DNA of 64,000 nt. It comes from Bicyclus anynana. Its lineage: Eukaryota > Arthropoda > Insecta > Lepidoptera > Nymphalidae. Made by a program: the position numbers and the translations under genes. Of this stretch, positions 23,186-35,082 are shown one piece after another. The stretch lies in assembly GCF_947172395.1 (NCBI RefSeq), contig NC_069095.1:7192001-7256000 (forward strand), read 5' to 3'. Position 1 is the first letter of the stretch, and every line of letters starts with the position of its first letter. The notes below the pieces were generated by a model. It ran no database searches. It was not told the DNA's origin and worked only from the letters and a program-made list of their open reading frames with translations.

Positions 23186-23615
23186 CAAGCAAGCTGTATG
23201 AGAGCTTTAATATTAGAGAGCATTTAATAAATTTTCAGGTCCTTTGCGGACGTCTATATATAAATGAAACTTCTTTCTGAAACCGAATATTCCGTAAATC
23301 ACAATCAGGTCTCTGATTACCTGTGCAGTAAAATCGGTTCTACTTTACAAATGCAAAGTTTTTTCATGAATAGTCATGCAAGCACTGTCAAGATTTACGT
23401 CATAAATTCCAGCTTCGTACGTACGACTATTTTTAGAATGTTGTAGAGAATGGTCTCTTCTTTGAACGAAATAGTTTTACTGGCATGTTTACTAGATTAT
23501 TCTTTTTGGGGCAGTTTTTCTCAGATTGTTTTTTATGCAAATAGACATACATTCTGAAAAACGATTTATTCAACCCTTTTAATCCAACCCAGATTGGTTT
23601 CTATTCAGTATTAAC

Positions 23616-24115
23616 TAGTCTTAGGATCACGGATTTTGTTGTCCGTCCGTCCGTCCGTCCTATTGTTTGTAAATGAGGACGCGTGGAGGTCTAGACTTGA
23701 AATCTATACTAATATTATAAAGCTGAAGAGTTTGTTTGTTTGTTTGTTTGATTGAACGCGCTAATCTCAGGAACTACTGCTTCGATTTGAAAAATTCTTT
23801 CTGTGTTAGATAGCCCATTTATCAAGGAAGGATATAGGCTATAAATTATCCTCATATTCCTACGGGAACGGGAACTACGAGGGTGAAACCGTGCGGCGTC
23901 AGCTAGTTAAAATCATATACTCTTACTCAGGTTTACAGTCCCTTGAAGTTATGAAAAAACAAACTTAAGTTAAGTTAACGTAAAAATAGCAGTGGCCGTT
24001 TATGCCTCAACAAAACTGTAGTTAGACAATCTCAAGGGAATCAAAATTTATGACGCACTTCCCGTTGACCTAGAACTATGAAATTTGTAAAGTAATACCG
24101 ACTTATATTACATGT
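23616..24115 (+). repeat. AGGGTTCC-type repeat split by a Helitron
   Basis: The left part at 23616-23702 has GGATCACGGATTTTGTTG, (GTCC)n and ACGCGTGGAGGTCTAGAC. The right part from 23907 has CTCAGGTTTACAGTCCCTTG, GGCCGTTTATGCC and CTCAAGGGAATCAAAATTTATG. Removing the Helitron rejoins them at an A/T dinucleotide. The right part aligns with 7620-7745. Confidence 0.7.
23703..23906 (+). mobile_element. Helitron-like element, full length, 204 bp
   Basis: A at 23702 is followed by the 5' end TCTATACTAATATTATAAAG; CTAG at 23903-23906 is followed by T. GTGCGGCGTCAG precedes CTAG. It is the same length as the copy at 60701-60904. It encodes no Rep/helicase, so it must be mobilised by an autonomous partner elsewhere. 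Confidence 0.85.
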
Positions 24116-25143
24116 TCAGGGAGATATCTAAAAACTATACATTTGCATTTTTAATCTTGAATAGTATAGTCTTTATTTAAAGAACGTAATCAATGATCTA
24201 GGATAAGCAAATATGTACCTAAAAATATGTAATAAGGGACCTTATTGAGTAGGGAAAATTAGAGTATTATGTGTGGGTGATAGCTAAGCTAAAATTGCTC
24301 TAAAGTGTTTTTCAGTTAGCATGGATATGGTGACAGTTGCCTATATAGCCTATTATCGTGAATCGCGACAAACTTTCATGAATGAAACAAACTGTCACCC
24401 GCACCAACCTACATGAAAACTGTAGTTAAGCAACAGTGAGTTACTCTCGTAGCGGTCGGGTTCGTAGCATCGTAGGTACTCGTAGCTCGAACTCACTGAT
24501 TTATGAAACCACGCACGTAGAGCAAATATTTGTCTGTAAGTGCACCATCCATACAAAAACATTTATTTATTCACGCTACGAGTATTTATGTAGTGACGCT
24601 TCGTAGTTTTCGGGATAAAAAGTTTATTTAAAATATATTCTATCGCAAATTTTGGATTTTTTGTAAGAAATAAACCAGTTTGTACCGAATCTAGCAATGG
24701 GTATCGTATTTATATGACCAAGAGAATAAATAGTAAAAATTTGACAGCAAAGAAGTCAGTCGGTTCAAAAATTCAACAATTAGTTACATAAAAAAATTCA
24801 TAAACAGTGTTATGAAAACATAATAAATAAACAGCGTTGTTTTAGTCTGAAGATATTTTTATAATTCAAGGCTCTTAAAGAACATAGGTACACTTTACTC
24901 ATAAGAGGTTTTTGTTAAATATCACTATACTTTCTAGGCCTTATTTTTATGCCCTAAGCATAAAAATTACATTTCTCTTTGTTTAATGATCAGCGTAAGG
25001 TTACCAGAGACATTATTTTCTCGTTTCTGTAGGAGGGGATAAAATTACCTACTCTTTGTAAGACCAGATATATCTCAGTTAAAATCAAATTTATCAGAAC
25101 AAACAGATTTAAAAATCTTTAAAAATAGTGTTTTTAATAAATA
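24116..25143. other. Non-coding stretch
   Basis: No gene is recognised. The CGTAG-rich segment 24440-24490 has several short repeats of TCGTAG. Confidence 0.5.
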
Positions 25144-25625
25144 CTAGCAAACGCCCGTGACTTTGTCCGCGTGGAAATAGATGTAAACTTTCAGTCCTTA
25201 TTTCATACCCGTTTATTTATATTTTCGCATGTTTTATATAAAATAAATAGTCATTTTACAAAACTATAAATCATAACATGAACGATTTATATTTAAAAAC
25301 TTCAATACCTTTTTAAAATTTTAGGGGAAGAATTTTGAAAAATCTTGAATGACATTATTTTTTTTTTCTAGTAGGTACGTGAAACATACCATTTGTTTCA
25401 ACAATTATTGTAACTTAAAAATAACATTCCATACAAACTTTCAACCCTGTTTCACTCCCTTCTGATTTTATTTTCTCGAAAAAAGTATCTTATAACTTTC
25501 TACGTACTATGGTCTAAAATCGTGGCAAGTTTTATTTAAATTCATTCAGTAGTTTCAGCGTGATGCCCGATAAACCAAAACACACAGGACAGACAGAGAC
25601 ACAGAGACAAAAAATAAAAAAAATA
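25144..25625 (-). mobile_element. Helitron-like element, longer subfamily
   Basis: CTAG at 25144-25147 is preceded by A, giving the CTAG|T end on the minus strand. CGCCCGTGACTTTGTCCGCG follows, a frequent lepidopteran Helitron end. TTCATTCAGTAGTTTCAGCG and (GACA)n mark the other side. The exact 5' TC end was not located. Confidence 0.55.
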
Positions 25626-26282
25626 TATTTTTGGCTTCAGTATCGATTTTAAAATAACACAAATTTTCAAAATATTCTTTATGTACAGAATTGGACCTGT
25701 TACAATTTTATTAGAAGTATCGAAAATACAGCATTCATTCAGTGAAAAGCTGCTTAAAATTATAAACAGTCACTTAAATTTTCTTTATTTGTATAGATAT
25801 ATAGTAGAAAGGTAGTTATACCAAAATAATAACTATTTTGTTTCAAGGCCAGTGACCTGTCTGCTACATTAAGGTGTTACACCTGCCTCCCCGTCGTTGT
25901 CTTTAATATTTAGAGGGATACACCTTCGTCTACGTTTTTTTATAGTTACCACTTTTTATGTTTGCTATTTTTCTACATCTTATCATCATGATGACATATT
26001 CGTATTATTTGTAATATTCGGCTATGTTTTAAATATTAATAAATATTTAAATAAAAAAGTTATATCGATGTTTGTACCTACTAGAAACTGTTGTTTCTAA
26101 ATTGTATGCAATGATAAGTAGCCCTTGATTTCGTACCTTACATCTGACGTTTTCTACTTGGCATCATAACAGAACTCTAAATCTCTTGGAGATATTTGCC
26201 GTAACTAGCTACTGCTTACTGTCGAACACAAAAGTTATGTTGTGTGGCTAAGTGACATACAGTAAATTGAATGTAATTGCTG
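25626..26282. other. Non-coding stretch
   Basis: No recognisable gene. The open frame at 25897-26100 is hydrophobic and AT-rich and is not supported. Confidence 0.5.
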
Positions 26283-26372
26283 AGTCATCACCATCATCAT
26301 CATCATCATCGTCATCATCATCGGCTAATTGCTGAGCACGAGTCTCCTCTCAGAATGAGAGGGGCGGAGGAA
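26283..26372 (-). mobile_element. Metulj-like SINE tail fragment
   Basis: (ATC)n is followed by GCTAATTGCTGAGCACGAGTC and TCCTCTCAGAATGAGAGGGG. The rest of the SINE is missing where MITE C begins. Confidence 0.7.
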
Positions 26373-26373
26373 C

Positions 26374-26546
26374 GGACGTTAAAAGAGCGTTTTAAAACAG
26401 TATAACGTTAAATGAGGGTCTATTTCCGACGCCCAAAATTGAAAATGCAACATTGCTCGGAAAAAAGCGTCCTGTTTTAAAAACGCTGTCGTGTGAACAT
26501 ATACTTGGGAATGCATTTGTTGTATTTGAACGCTTTTTTAACGTCC
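26374..26546. mobile_element. MITE C with 18-bp inverted ends
   Basis: GGACGTTAAAAGAGCGTT at 26374-26391 matches the inverse of 26529-26546 at 17 of 18 positions. The 173-bp interior is non-coding and also contains paired GTTTTAAAAC-type blocks. It abuts a SINE tail. Confidence 0.55.
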
Positions 26547-27394
26547 ATTAAAAAAACTCTCGTGCGAATGGGGACTTAAAGAAAAATATATCACCATTTA
26601 TTAGTTAGTGTTTTAATGTAAGTTAACAGGTAGCATTAATTTTTTTAGTCACTTCCAAAATATCGTCACATTTCAAGTGATTTACATAAAACATTGACAA
26701 ATTGCAAACCCAAACCTTCTCTCGCATGAAAATTCGTTCAATTGATTATCACGAACAGACAGAGAGACAGACGCGGTGGAGGACTTTGCTTTAAAATATA
26801 AATAGAAACATCTGAGGTAGTTTGAAATTTAATGTGAATTTATTTGTTGTATGGAGACGTGAATACTCACTGATGTATTGTTTAAGTATTTAGAAGCTTC
26901 TGATACCCCGCCCGCGTGCATCTGTCTCACATTTTCAGCGAATACTTAAAATATTATGGACAGACAGATTGTTTAAAGGTACTGTTGAGAGTGGAAGAGA
27001 AGTGGGAAGTTCTTACTGTAATTAAATATAGGAAGTTCAAACGTCTAGGGGTCTTGATAAAAGCAGTGTTTGTAGAGTATTATACATGGCAAGATAATAC
27101 GCTACGTACAATAAAAGAGAAGTTGAAAACAACGCACCATTTGACTGAAAAATACACTTATATACACATATACATATATACAGTATACACATACAGTTAC
27201 TAACTGTAACTGTATGTGTATATATATCACAACAAGACTAGCATTATACAATAAAAATTAAAAGCCGCTCTGTATTTACGATCCCGTAGAAAGTGGAGGT
27301 AGCTCGTAGTAAATACTACTTACAACGCCAACCTAGATTGCACAGGTTACTGGCAGTAGGGCGCGCTCCCAATGTACCGAGTCGAGAGTTGCAG
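26547..27394. other. Non-coding stretch
   Basis: No gene is recognised. A frame at 26916-27203 is open but shows no family features and ends in a TA-dinucleotide tract. Confidence 0.45.
27184..27222. repeat. Perfect inverted repeat, 16-bp arms
   Basis: TATACACATACAGTTA at 27184-27199 pairs exactly with TAACTGTATGTGTATA at 27207-27222 around a 7-nt loop. Confidence 0.85.
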
Positions 27395-27500
27395 AAATAG
27401 ACCAATCAGATTATAGGCAAGTGACGTCATGATTTTATTACGTCATCTTTCAATAATATGATTGGTGATTGGCTTCGTCATTTCATAAAAGCTGAAAGTT
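27395..27500. promoter_or_regulatory. Cluster of CRE-like and CCAAT-like motifs
   Basis: In about 95 bp there is CCAATCAG (near 27400), the CRE palindrome TGACGTCA at 27422-27429, TTACGTCATC about 15 bp later, inverted CCAAT motifs in ATGATTGGTGATTGGCTTC, and a third TCGTCATTTC, followed by CATAAAAGC. The arrangement resembles a bZIP/NF-Y element, but no gene or transcript start is visible nearby and it may be part of a repeat. Confidence 0.3.
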
Positions 27501-27784
27501 TGTTTATCCGTGATCCTACCATAGGTAATCAAAGGAATTTTGAAGAAGCTGGTGGCTTTAGGCTCAAAGGTATACAAGACTCTCAATCGTCTATTATATA
27601 CACGTATATTTGAGGCGAAGAAAAAGCGGACATGATTTCGCTCATTATTCCGAAGAAAAAATTACGCTCTGTATTTGGTCTCTATATTGTTCCAACTCCA
27701 TAACTGACACAATACTCATCTGTAAATAAGACCATGAGAATACACACTTTCAGTTTTGTATATAACCTCTTTGACATAAAAATG

Positions 27785-28010
27785 TAACTGACTTCAAAGA
27801 AGTATCTCAGTTATTTTGATTTTAACACAATATGACTAAACAGATCTTCGCGAAATTGAAATCGGTCTAATCTATAAGTATACTCCTTCAAACAATAAAA
27901 TAATTTTTAAAATTGGTTAATAAATGACGAAGTTACGAGGTAACAGTCATTAAAAAAACATACGCGTTGAATAGAGAACCTCCTCCTTTTTTTGAAGTTG
28001 GTTAAAAAAC
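27785..28010 (-). repeat. AACCGACTTC-type dispersed repeat
   Basis: In reverse it reads AACCAACTTCAAAAAAAGGA, GGAGGTTCTCTATTCAACG, GTTACCTCGTAACTTCG, and an AGACCGATTTCAATTTCGC block. Its right end is AACCTCCTCC...GAAGTTGGTTA. Confidence 0.65.
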
Positions 28011-28133
28011 AACTCAGGTAATTCAGGCGATTATTGTCTACAGTAGTTAGTAGTAGTACTTCCAATAGCTAGCGTAACACATGCCGAGCATTGACTATTT
28101 TAGTACCACACACATCATCTTGAGGAAGATGAT

Positions 28134-28352
28134 AAAGAATCGCGGATGAAGTATCCGCGTGGAATTCAGTTTTTCACAAATCCCGCGAAAACCATAGATT
28201 TTTTCGGAATGAAAATTAGCCTATGTATTTATCCAGTGTAAAATCTATTTCCATTCCAAATTTCAGCCAAATTGCTTCAGTAGCCTGAGCACAAAGGAGG
28301 AAGAAACATACAGACTTACACACAAACTTTCGCCTTTATAATATTAGTGTCA
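28134..28352 (-). mobile_element. Helitron-like element, degraded
   Basis: TATCCGCGTGGAATTCAG at the left and CTTTATAATATTAGTG at the right bracket AAATCTATTTCCATTCCAAA. It is the same subfamily as 830-1033. The terminal GA|T and CTAG are not intact. Confidence 0.5.
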
Positions 28353-28981
28353 TCTTTTTATTTTAGTTACTTTATATTAATTATCTTTTATGGCATCTAA
28401 ATATATTGTATTAAGTGTGTGTGTCAAATAACTATTTTTTCTTTCTTTCTTTAAACTATATTTGATGCAGATTCATCCACACATAAGTCCATACAAAATG
28501 TGCTTACAATTTAAGTGATTGTAACATTTTTGCAGTGCATGGGCTTGTGAGCAAGCCTTTAGTCGGGATAATTGCCACCTAACCACCGGACATCGTTACG
28601 GATAAACCTGCAGTTTAGATTAGCGAGATGCCCTCTCTATGGCAACTGATTATTACAGACCGCAGACGCTAATGAAGCGACCGGAACCATCGCTTCATAG
28701 TGATAGGGTACCTGGGTATAATTTGATGATCTTGTACGAGTATATAGGTTTATTTAAGACGCTATTCAGGTTATGTATGTGACCTAGTTGAGACTGTGCA
28801 GATTGGTCGATTACGATGTTAACGCAGCATTGACAGAGTTGGCACCGTAGACAGAGTAACTCACTCGGGTATGTTTGAAAATATTTGTACGTTCATCCTC
28901 ATTCTCAGCCCCCATATCTTGTGACTGATTTTAATGAAACGCATATGACTATATGCTGGAAAACGATTAACCTGAGTCAAT

Positions 28982-29066
28982 AGTTTTCCAGTATATAGCA
29001 TATAGTTTTCAGCTTAAAGCATACAGTTTTCAGCCTATAGCATTAAGTTTACCAGCATATAGTCTT
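28982..29066 (+). repeat. Tandem repeat, four units of about 21 bp
   Basis: Four degenerate units each begin AGTTT(T/A)(C)CAG and end near ATAGCAT(A), e.g. AGTTTTCAGCTTAAAGCATA. An inverted unit (ACTATATGCTGGAAAAC) lies just upstream near 28946. Units differ from each other at several positions. Confidence 0.75.
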
Positions 29067-30040
29067 AGATTAGAGCTACAGTCCAACTTATAACAATACT
29101 TTATTGTGTCGGGGTTTTTGTATTTCAATAGTTCTTATTTAATTTAGCTTTTGTTACTCTCATCAAAAGGGGGTAGGAGTGTAAAAATACTTCGATATAA
29201 ATCGATCGAGCTGTACCGCTGGAGCTTAATTACAAACACAGAGACACAAATATTTTATATTTAAGATTTGATGTATGAATGAGTCTTAAGCTCAGATTGG
29301 TCTTTTAATAAAATCGCAATAATATGAAAATAAAACTTTCATTCTAAGAAACCCAAGTTAAGAGCCTTAAGATTATAGTAGACGTGTAAAGTGGAGAAAG
29401 CGAAATGAGTTAAGTGCAAATAAAATGGAATGTCGAATAAAATAGCGAGCTATATTTAGACGAAAGTTTGTGGGGGATTAATAAATATGGCTTTGAGCAT
29501 TGGCAAGTGGAGCACGTCTGTGCTGAGTACGTGTTGGGACCGTTCCCCATCGAGGACGAGCACGTATGTAGGTAGTTTCGTCCGTAAGCAGAGTTCAGTG
29601 ACACTGCATGCCTGTCTTCCTTAGTTCCAAGACGCAACACATTCAGTTCTACCCCCTTAGGGACTGAGATTATTATCTTACCTAGCCATTTAATATTATT
29701 GGAGAAAATTTTTTAACTCTCGATGCAAAAAAAAAGTGTTTTAAGTTTCACGTACGTACGACACGTGTCTAAGTGAAACTTAAAACAGTATATAAGTTTC
29801 ATGTAGAAACTAAAATCTGTCATCATCTAAAATCATCTGTCAGTCTGGCTGTGGTACCATAACTCCCGAACGGATAAAGCAATTTCTATTAAGTTTTTCT
29901 TATATTAAAGGCGACTTATGCGCGAGTATTCTTAGACATGTTTCATGAAAATCGGTTGAGCCGTTTAAAAGTTGTGCGGGGTAAAAGTGGGGAAGAATAA
30001 CCGATTATCTGCAAATATACTCAAGTGGGGTCTCAAATGA
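29067..30040. other. Non-coding stretch
   Basis: No gene is recognised. It contains the hairpin at 29737-29787. Confidence 0.5.
29737..29787. repeat. Perfect inverted repeat, 15-bp arms
   Basis: TGTTTTAAGTTTCAC at 29737-29751 pairs with GTGAAACTTAAAACA at 29773-29787. The 21-nt loop contains the short palindrome CGTACGTACG. Confidence 0.85.
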
Positions 30041-30619
30041 ATGCTCACGTTTAATCGATTGGCGATACATCTTTGCCGATAGGGTGGATTTGTAAATTAT
30101 CACATTATCAAAATATGTAATAAGAAGAATACATCATCAAAAATTTGTTTGATTAATTTATGGTATTTTTATACGGAACCATCATTAAATTAGTTCGTAG
30201 TACTGTGCGGATAGCTTTAGGAGCTAGGCGTGGCTTAAGGTGTTCTCTAATTGCACGGCGGTTAAATTTTAATGTGTTTCAGTTGAAAGAGTATTAGGTT
30301 TATATTAACAGTTCTCTATGGGGGGTAAGTGTTGTTTTTTTTCCAATATCACTTGGAAGGATAAGGTTGTTAGTTACCAGAGCATCTAAGCCTGATATAT
30401 ATATATATATAGGTAAACGTATTGGTGGAAGGTCTATTATAGGTGATAATTTAACATCAAAATATGTAACTACGGTTATTTTATCCCGAAAAAGGTCATG
30501 ATTCCCGCAGGATTTTTCAAAAACTGATTTTTACGCAAATTCTCTGGCGACCGCATCTTTAAACATACCTACGAGTATATCTAGCTATGTCGATCAACCA
30601 CGAAATAAGTATAAATTCT

Positions 30620-30705
30620 CGTCAATAAATAAACTTCTTTAAAGATAGCCCTGTAGGTTAGACTACTTAGACATCAGATGAGATCTTAGTCAAGGGCTAA
30701 CCGGT
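30620..30705 (+). repeat. Second SINE family tail, degraded
   Basis: ACATCAGATGAGATCTTAG followed by TCAAGGGCTAACCGG resembles the 3' end of the SINE at 40519-40835. A separate scrap (GATTGGCGATACATCTTTGC) is at about 30058-30085. Confidence 0.5.
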
Positions 30706-32999
30706 ATTTAAAATACAAAAGAGAAAAGCAGCTTGCATTTATTTCCATTTCTAAGTAGCAAAGAATTTCTCGTCTTGTATTGTAGGGGATAAGGCTAGAC
30801 GTAGGAGGCACTTAAAAGTCCGCGTCTGTACCCTTGGGCGATACTGTCGGAGTCACCTTTGAAACTGATGTACTGATATTAGTGATGGTACAAGTTTATT
30901 TTTAGAGTTGTCAACAAGGATTGATAATAATTTTACCATGTCTGTGTGTTCTCGGCTTAGCTTGGAGAACTAAAAGCTGTAATTTTTCTTTTGTATGGGG
31001 GTAACCACGCTAACAAAATCTTGAAAAACTAATTAAATATCTGAAACATAGAGTAAACTAATTTGATTGAGTTAATATAGTTTTAAATAAGATTTTTTAT
31101 AAAATCGAGTAAAAATCGATCGAATTAACCCATTTGGAAAAATTGGATCTTTAATTTAAAAGCAAGACACATTTAACACTTTGAAAATTTCTTTGAAATT
31201 CAAACTTAGATTCCTTTTACCTTCAACTTTTTGCGGTCTCTTTGACTTCTTTCGCTTGAGGTTCCGTTTTTTTTCTTAATCTCCGATTTGAAACGAAATA
31301 AAACTGTTGCTTAGTTATTCCATAATATAATGTACTTGCAAATTCGCAAAGAGAGACGAATATCTTAGCATTCACCGGTAAATATTCGTAAAAAATTGTT
31401 TTTTTTTTAAATAGACATTATACACAGATAGTATTATTTATTTAGAATGATTAAAAAACCATTGATTACTTAATAATGAAGCTTCAATAACTGTAAGGTT
31501 AAGAAGCCGGACGCAACTAACTGGAGTCTTTACGATATTGTTCATATTTGAAAGATGTGGCTCATATTAAAAAAAGGCATGGTTAGTTTTCGTTTATTTG
31601 TTTAAATAACTTGAAAAGTATTTTTCTTTTAATTCCAAAAATAGAATATTTCTAAAATTCTCATAACAAGACCTTTTTTTTGATGTATCACACGATGAAG
31701 TTTGTAAAAGTTTTTTTAACTTTCTATCACCCCCCTCCCCCCATAATAAGGGCCTATATTAAATTTTTACCTATTCACGATACATCCCTGTATCGTGAAT
31801 AGGTAAAAATGTGGTACACATATTTTTAACTGGATTGGTCCAGTACATTCGGAGAAAACAGACAGACATTAAAATGAGTGATATTATAAGGGTTCCGTTT
31901 TTGTACTACGTACGTTCGGAACCCTAAGAAAAGACCTTTGTCCTATAATGAAGTAAGCTTTTAACATCTAAGCTCTAACAGTCTAAAGTTTAATCATCTA
32001 CAGGAGCATAAACATTATAAAGTAACCGCGCTTAACTTTGTCGATAAAAGTTTTTACTCGCTTTGATCGTTAATACTAATTTGAAGCAAAGCTGGCAGCT
32101 CTGTTTAAGATTTTATACGTTTAATGGAAGATGGCTACGTTTTTTCAGGAAAGTAATATAGAACGAGGGCCTGCGTTAGTCAGACATACCTCATTTTATG
32201 AAGGATGACAGTTTTTCAGCACATGCCTATAGGCAAACACGGTAGCCAATATTAATTTCGCATAGTCCATGAAATAAGGGTCCGAAATATATCGATATTA
32301 ATTAATATAAGTTATGGATTTCTTAAAAAACTTAATTTAAAAGTCATGTATTTTTTAAAATTTGCCAAACGTCAAACATTTGTGTCATCACAATGTTGCT
32401 TGATGTACTAAACGTCAAACGTATTAATAACAAATATTTTTGTCAAACGCTCCGTTTGTAAGGGATTTGTTAGAGTGACGTCATGAAACAGTTGAAATAT
32501 CTAAAGACCATCATGGCCGACAGGCATTTTGGCTCGTATTGTCAAAAACATATTTAAAACTAAAATTTTCATGTAATCACGTCTCGAAAAAAAATGATAA
32601 TTTTTTGTCAATCTAGGAGAACGATAATGAACTATCTAAGAAAATTTAAGAAGAAGTGGCAACTAGCCAATGATGGAGTTTGAACCATAGTGGCTTTAAA
32701 AGGTGGTTTTAGGTGTCCAGATCATCAATGATCCAAGTATTTTTTTATATTTTCTATGGGATATCAAGATGAATCATGTCTTCAGATACCAGACCTTTAG
32801 CTACGAGGCAAACTTTTGCTACATGCTAATACAATTTGATCATTAACGGTGTTTTTTGAAGCCGCGGAGCTAAATGAACTGACGAAATGATTTTTCAAAT
32901 TATGCCGAGAAAAATATAAAAAAAAATACATGAACAGTCTCGACTCTTGAAATCGGCTAACTTAAAGCCTGTATGTCTTTCTACTCGTATTTCTAAATT
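30706..32999. other. Repeat-poor non-coding stretch
   Basis: AT-rich DNA without a recognisable gene. It contains the hairpin at 31763-31810 and a reversed AGGGTTCC scrap ending at 31925 (TACGTTCGGAACCCTAAG). Confidence 0.5.
31763..31810. repeat. Perfect inverted repeat, 22-bp arms
   Basis: Arms 31763-31784 and 31789-31810 are exact reverse complements with a TCCC loop. The arm contains CCTATTCACGATACA. Confidence 0.9.
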
Positions 33000-33081
33000 T
33001 ACAAAACCGGTTTAGTTGATCCAGAGATTACCTCTTACAACCTCACATACAAACTTTACCTCTCTATGATATTAGTATAGA
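33000..33081 (-). mobile_element. Helitron-like second subfamily, 5' end
   Basis: CCGGTTTAGTTGATCCAGAG, then CATACAAACTTTACCTCTC and ATATTAGTATAGA|T. This is the 5' part of the subfamily also at 57870-58042. Confidence 0.55.
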
Positions 33082-33317
33082 TAGGTACTTCCGCTGTCTG
33101 CGGCAACGAGTGTCGGTGACATTTAATGGGAACATGTGTGGAGGTGCCGTGCAGCGAGCTAATTAAACAATTGCACAGTAACACTGACCGACATCAAGCC
33201 ACAGCACGGAAACCCACTGAATTACTTGTAGCTAATCCTTATTACAAAGGATATTCAGACTGTTAAATGTTTTTAACCCTGTACGTAAAAAAGAAGGGTC
33301 TGTGACATTGTGGCTTC

Positions 33318-33449
33318 TTAACACTTTCGCTGCGGCACCAATTTTTCTGTACTTTCCTCTGGTGCGGTACAAGGTCAATCGACCTCGTAACTCTTGAACA
33401 CACTAGACATACGAGGTCAATTGACCTCGTATCGCAGCGAACGTATTAA
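33318..33449. mobile_element. TTAA-bounded palindromic MITE
   Basis: TTAA at 33318-33321 and at 33446-33449 flank inverted ends: CTTTCGCTGCG at the left, CGCAGCGAACG at the right. Inside are the near-palindrome AAGGTCAATCGACCTCGTA and a perfect 22-bp palindrome at 33410-33431 built on GAGGTCAATTGACCTC. A TTAA target and inverted ends suggest a piggyBac-type non-autonomous element, but at 132 bp the assignment is inferred. Confidence 0.55.
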
Positions 33450-34490
33450 CTTAATGAATGGATCAATTTATGCGATATAACCTAAATACGATATTTATTC
33501 AGTACGGCAATTTATTTATAAACTTACACATCGATGCTTTTGGTGATTGGTAGAGAAAACACTAATAATAAAGCTGGTCCTATATAACCAACAGTTAAAT
33601 TAACCTTCTTTCTGAAGATATAGCCAAAGAAATAATATGCAAGTTTATTTCTTTGGGAGTTAGATTGTTGGTTCTGAAGACTTCAAGGTTTTCGGACTAA
33701 ACGTTCGTTTATTATCGGTACTAATAATAACCTAAAGATACCAATTCAAATCAAGTTTATCAAACTTTCATACAAATACCTTTAGTTACTTAACCTATTT
33801 AATATTTAGAACACAACATATTATAAATAAAAATATCTTCAGTCGGTCTAAGGTGATTCGAAACGAACTCTGATATAAAAATATTTTATATCTTTTACTA
33901 TAGTTAAAAACTAATATATCTATTCGCTGTCTTAATTATTTTTATTTTAGTCTACAATTACTCGTATTTACATATTCGTATTTAACAGTAAATTATTACC
34001 ATTAGTTCAGTAATTTCGCATACCTGCCTACTAAAGTCATATTTATGTCAGTGAATCGAAATCGATTCCGTGGTTTAGCCGTGAAAAGGTAACAAGGTAG
34101 AAATAATTAGGTACTCTCGTATCTATTCGTTTTAATAACAGTAGTATGGATAATTTAACTTTTATAGGGAAAAAGATTGCGTATATAATAAAAAATAATA
34201 TCGTTTAGTTCGGTTGGTTACTGTATAAGCACCGAGCAATTTTGTGAAAGCTTCATTGGCCATGGCAGTTGGTAACCCAATTAATATGTCCCGTGTCGCT
34301 GCGACAATTTTCAGAATTCTCCACGTTCCGTTATTAAAACGTAATTAAAACGGGTAATTGGTTGAGCCAGGGTAAAAACTTAGTTTTTAACTTATTTAAT
34401 CAGAGTGGGAAATTTTGAATAAAATCTATTCTGGTGAGCTTTAAATATCAAACATATTTTTTTTTAATATCCAACTTATAGGCTCTTTGT
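33450..34490. other. Non-coding stretch
   Basis: AT-rich sequence with no recognisable gene or repeat. Confidence 0.5.
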
Positions 34491-34499
34491 CTTTTAAAC

Positions 34500-35082
34500 A
34501 TGCGTGTTGTGGACACAAACTCAGCCCACACCAACATCTTAAAAGAGGGAATACAAATAAACCCAAGTATTGAGTGGATATGCGATAAAACACAAAAACA
34601 ATTTGTGATGGACAAAACTTACAAAATCATCACTGAAGAAGCCAGTGACCACAACACAAACCCTAACACACAAAAGAGGCACTTCCAGGCCTCAACCCAA
34701 GGATAACAGGGAAATTCATGCACCTCACACGAGATAAGTTGAGAACAGTGGCCGACCTAATAACAGGTCACTGCCCGCTAAACAAACACCTTTCAATTCT
34801 AGGTATGACTGACAGTCCTCTGTGCAGAGCCTGCATGTAGAAAAACGAGATACCGCTACACGTTATGCTCAGTTGCAGAGGCGTAACGGAACAACGAGCA
34901 ACCTACATTGGTTCCTCAGCGACACTCCATGAGGCTAACAGCGACCTGGGCGGCCTGCGAAGCTTCTGGAGCGAGCTCGGCTGGATGGAGTGAATCCAGC
35001 GGGAACCTACACCGAGGGACCCATGTACAACGGCCAATTACATGACCAAGTGCGGGAACGGCCCAGAAGAAAGAAGAAGAAG
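34500..35082 (+). pseudogene. Jockey/R1-type LINE C-terminus, decayed
   Basis: The first frame (from 34500) reads EGIQINPSIEWICDKTQKQF. After a frame shift near 34686 the next frame reads GLNPRITGKFMHLTRDKLRT, VADLITGHCPLNKHLSILGM and a zinc-knuckle-like CRAC...HVMLSC segment, ending FWSELGWME and TGA at 34991-34993. One in-frame TAG (CRACM*KNE) breaks it. This is the region after RNase H in Jockey-superfamily LINEs, with the H-L-x-x-L-G/C-x-x-C/H-x4-C pattern. An AGA-rich tail ends near 35082. It is truncated and non-functional. Confidence 0.75.

Noticed and set aside
26916..27203. Plus-strand frame of 95 codons
   Set aside because: No recognisable domain or splice signals, and it ends in a TA-repeat; length is within chance for this composition.
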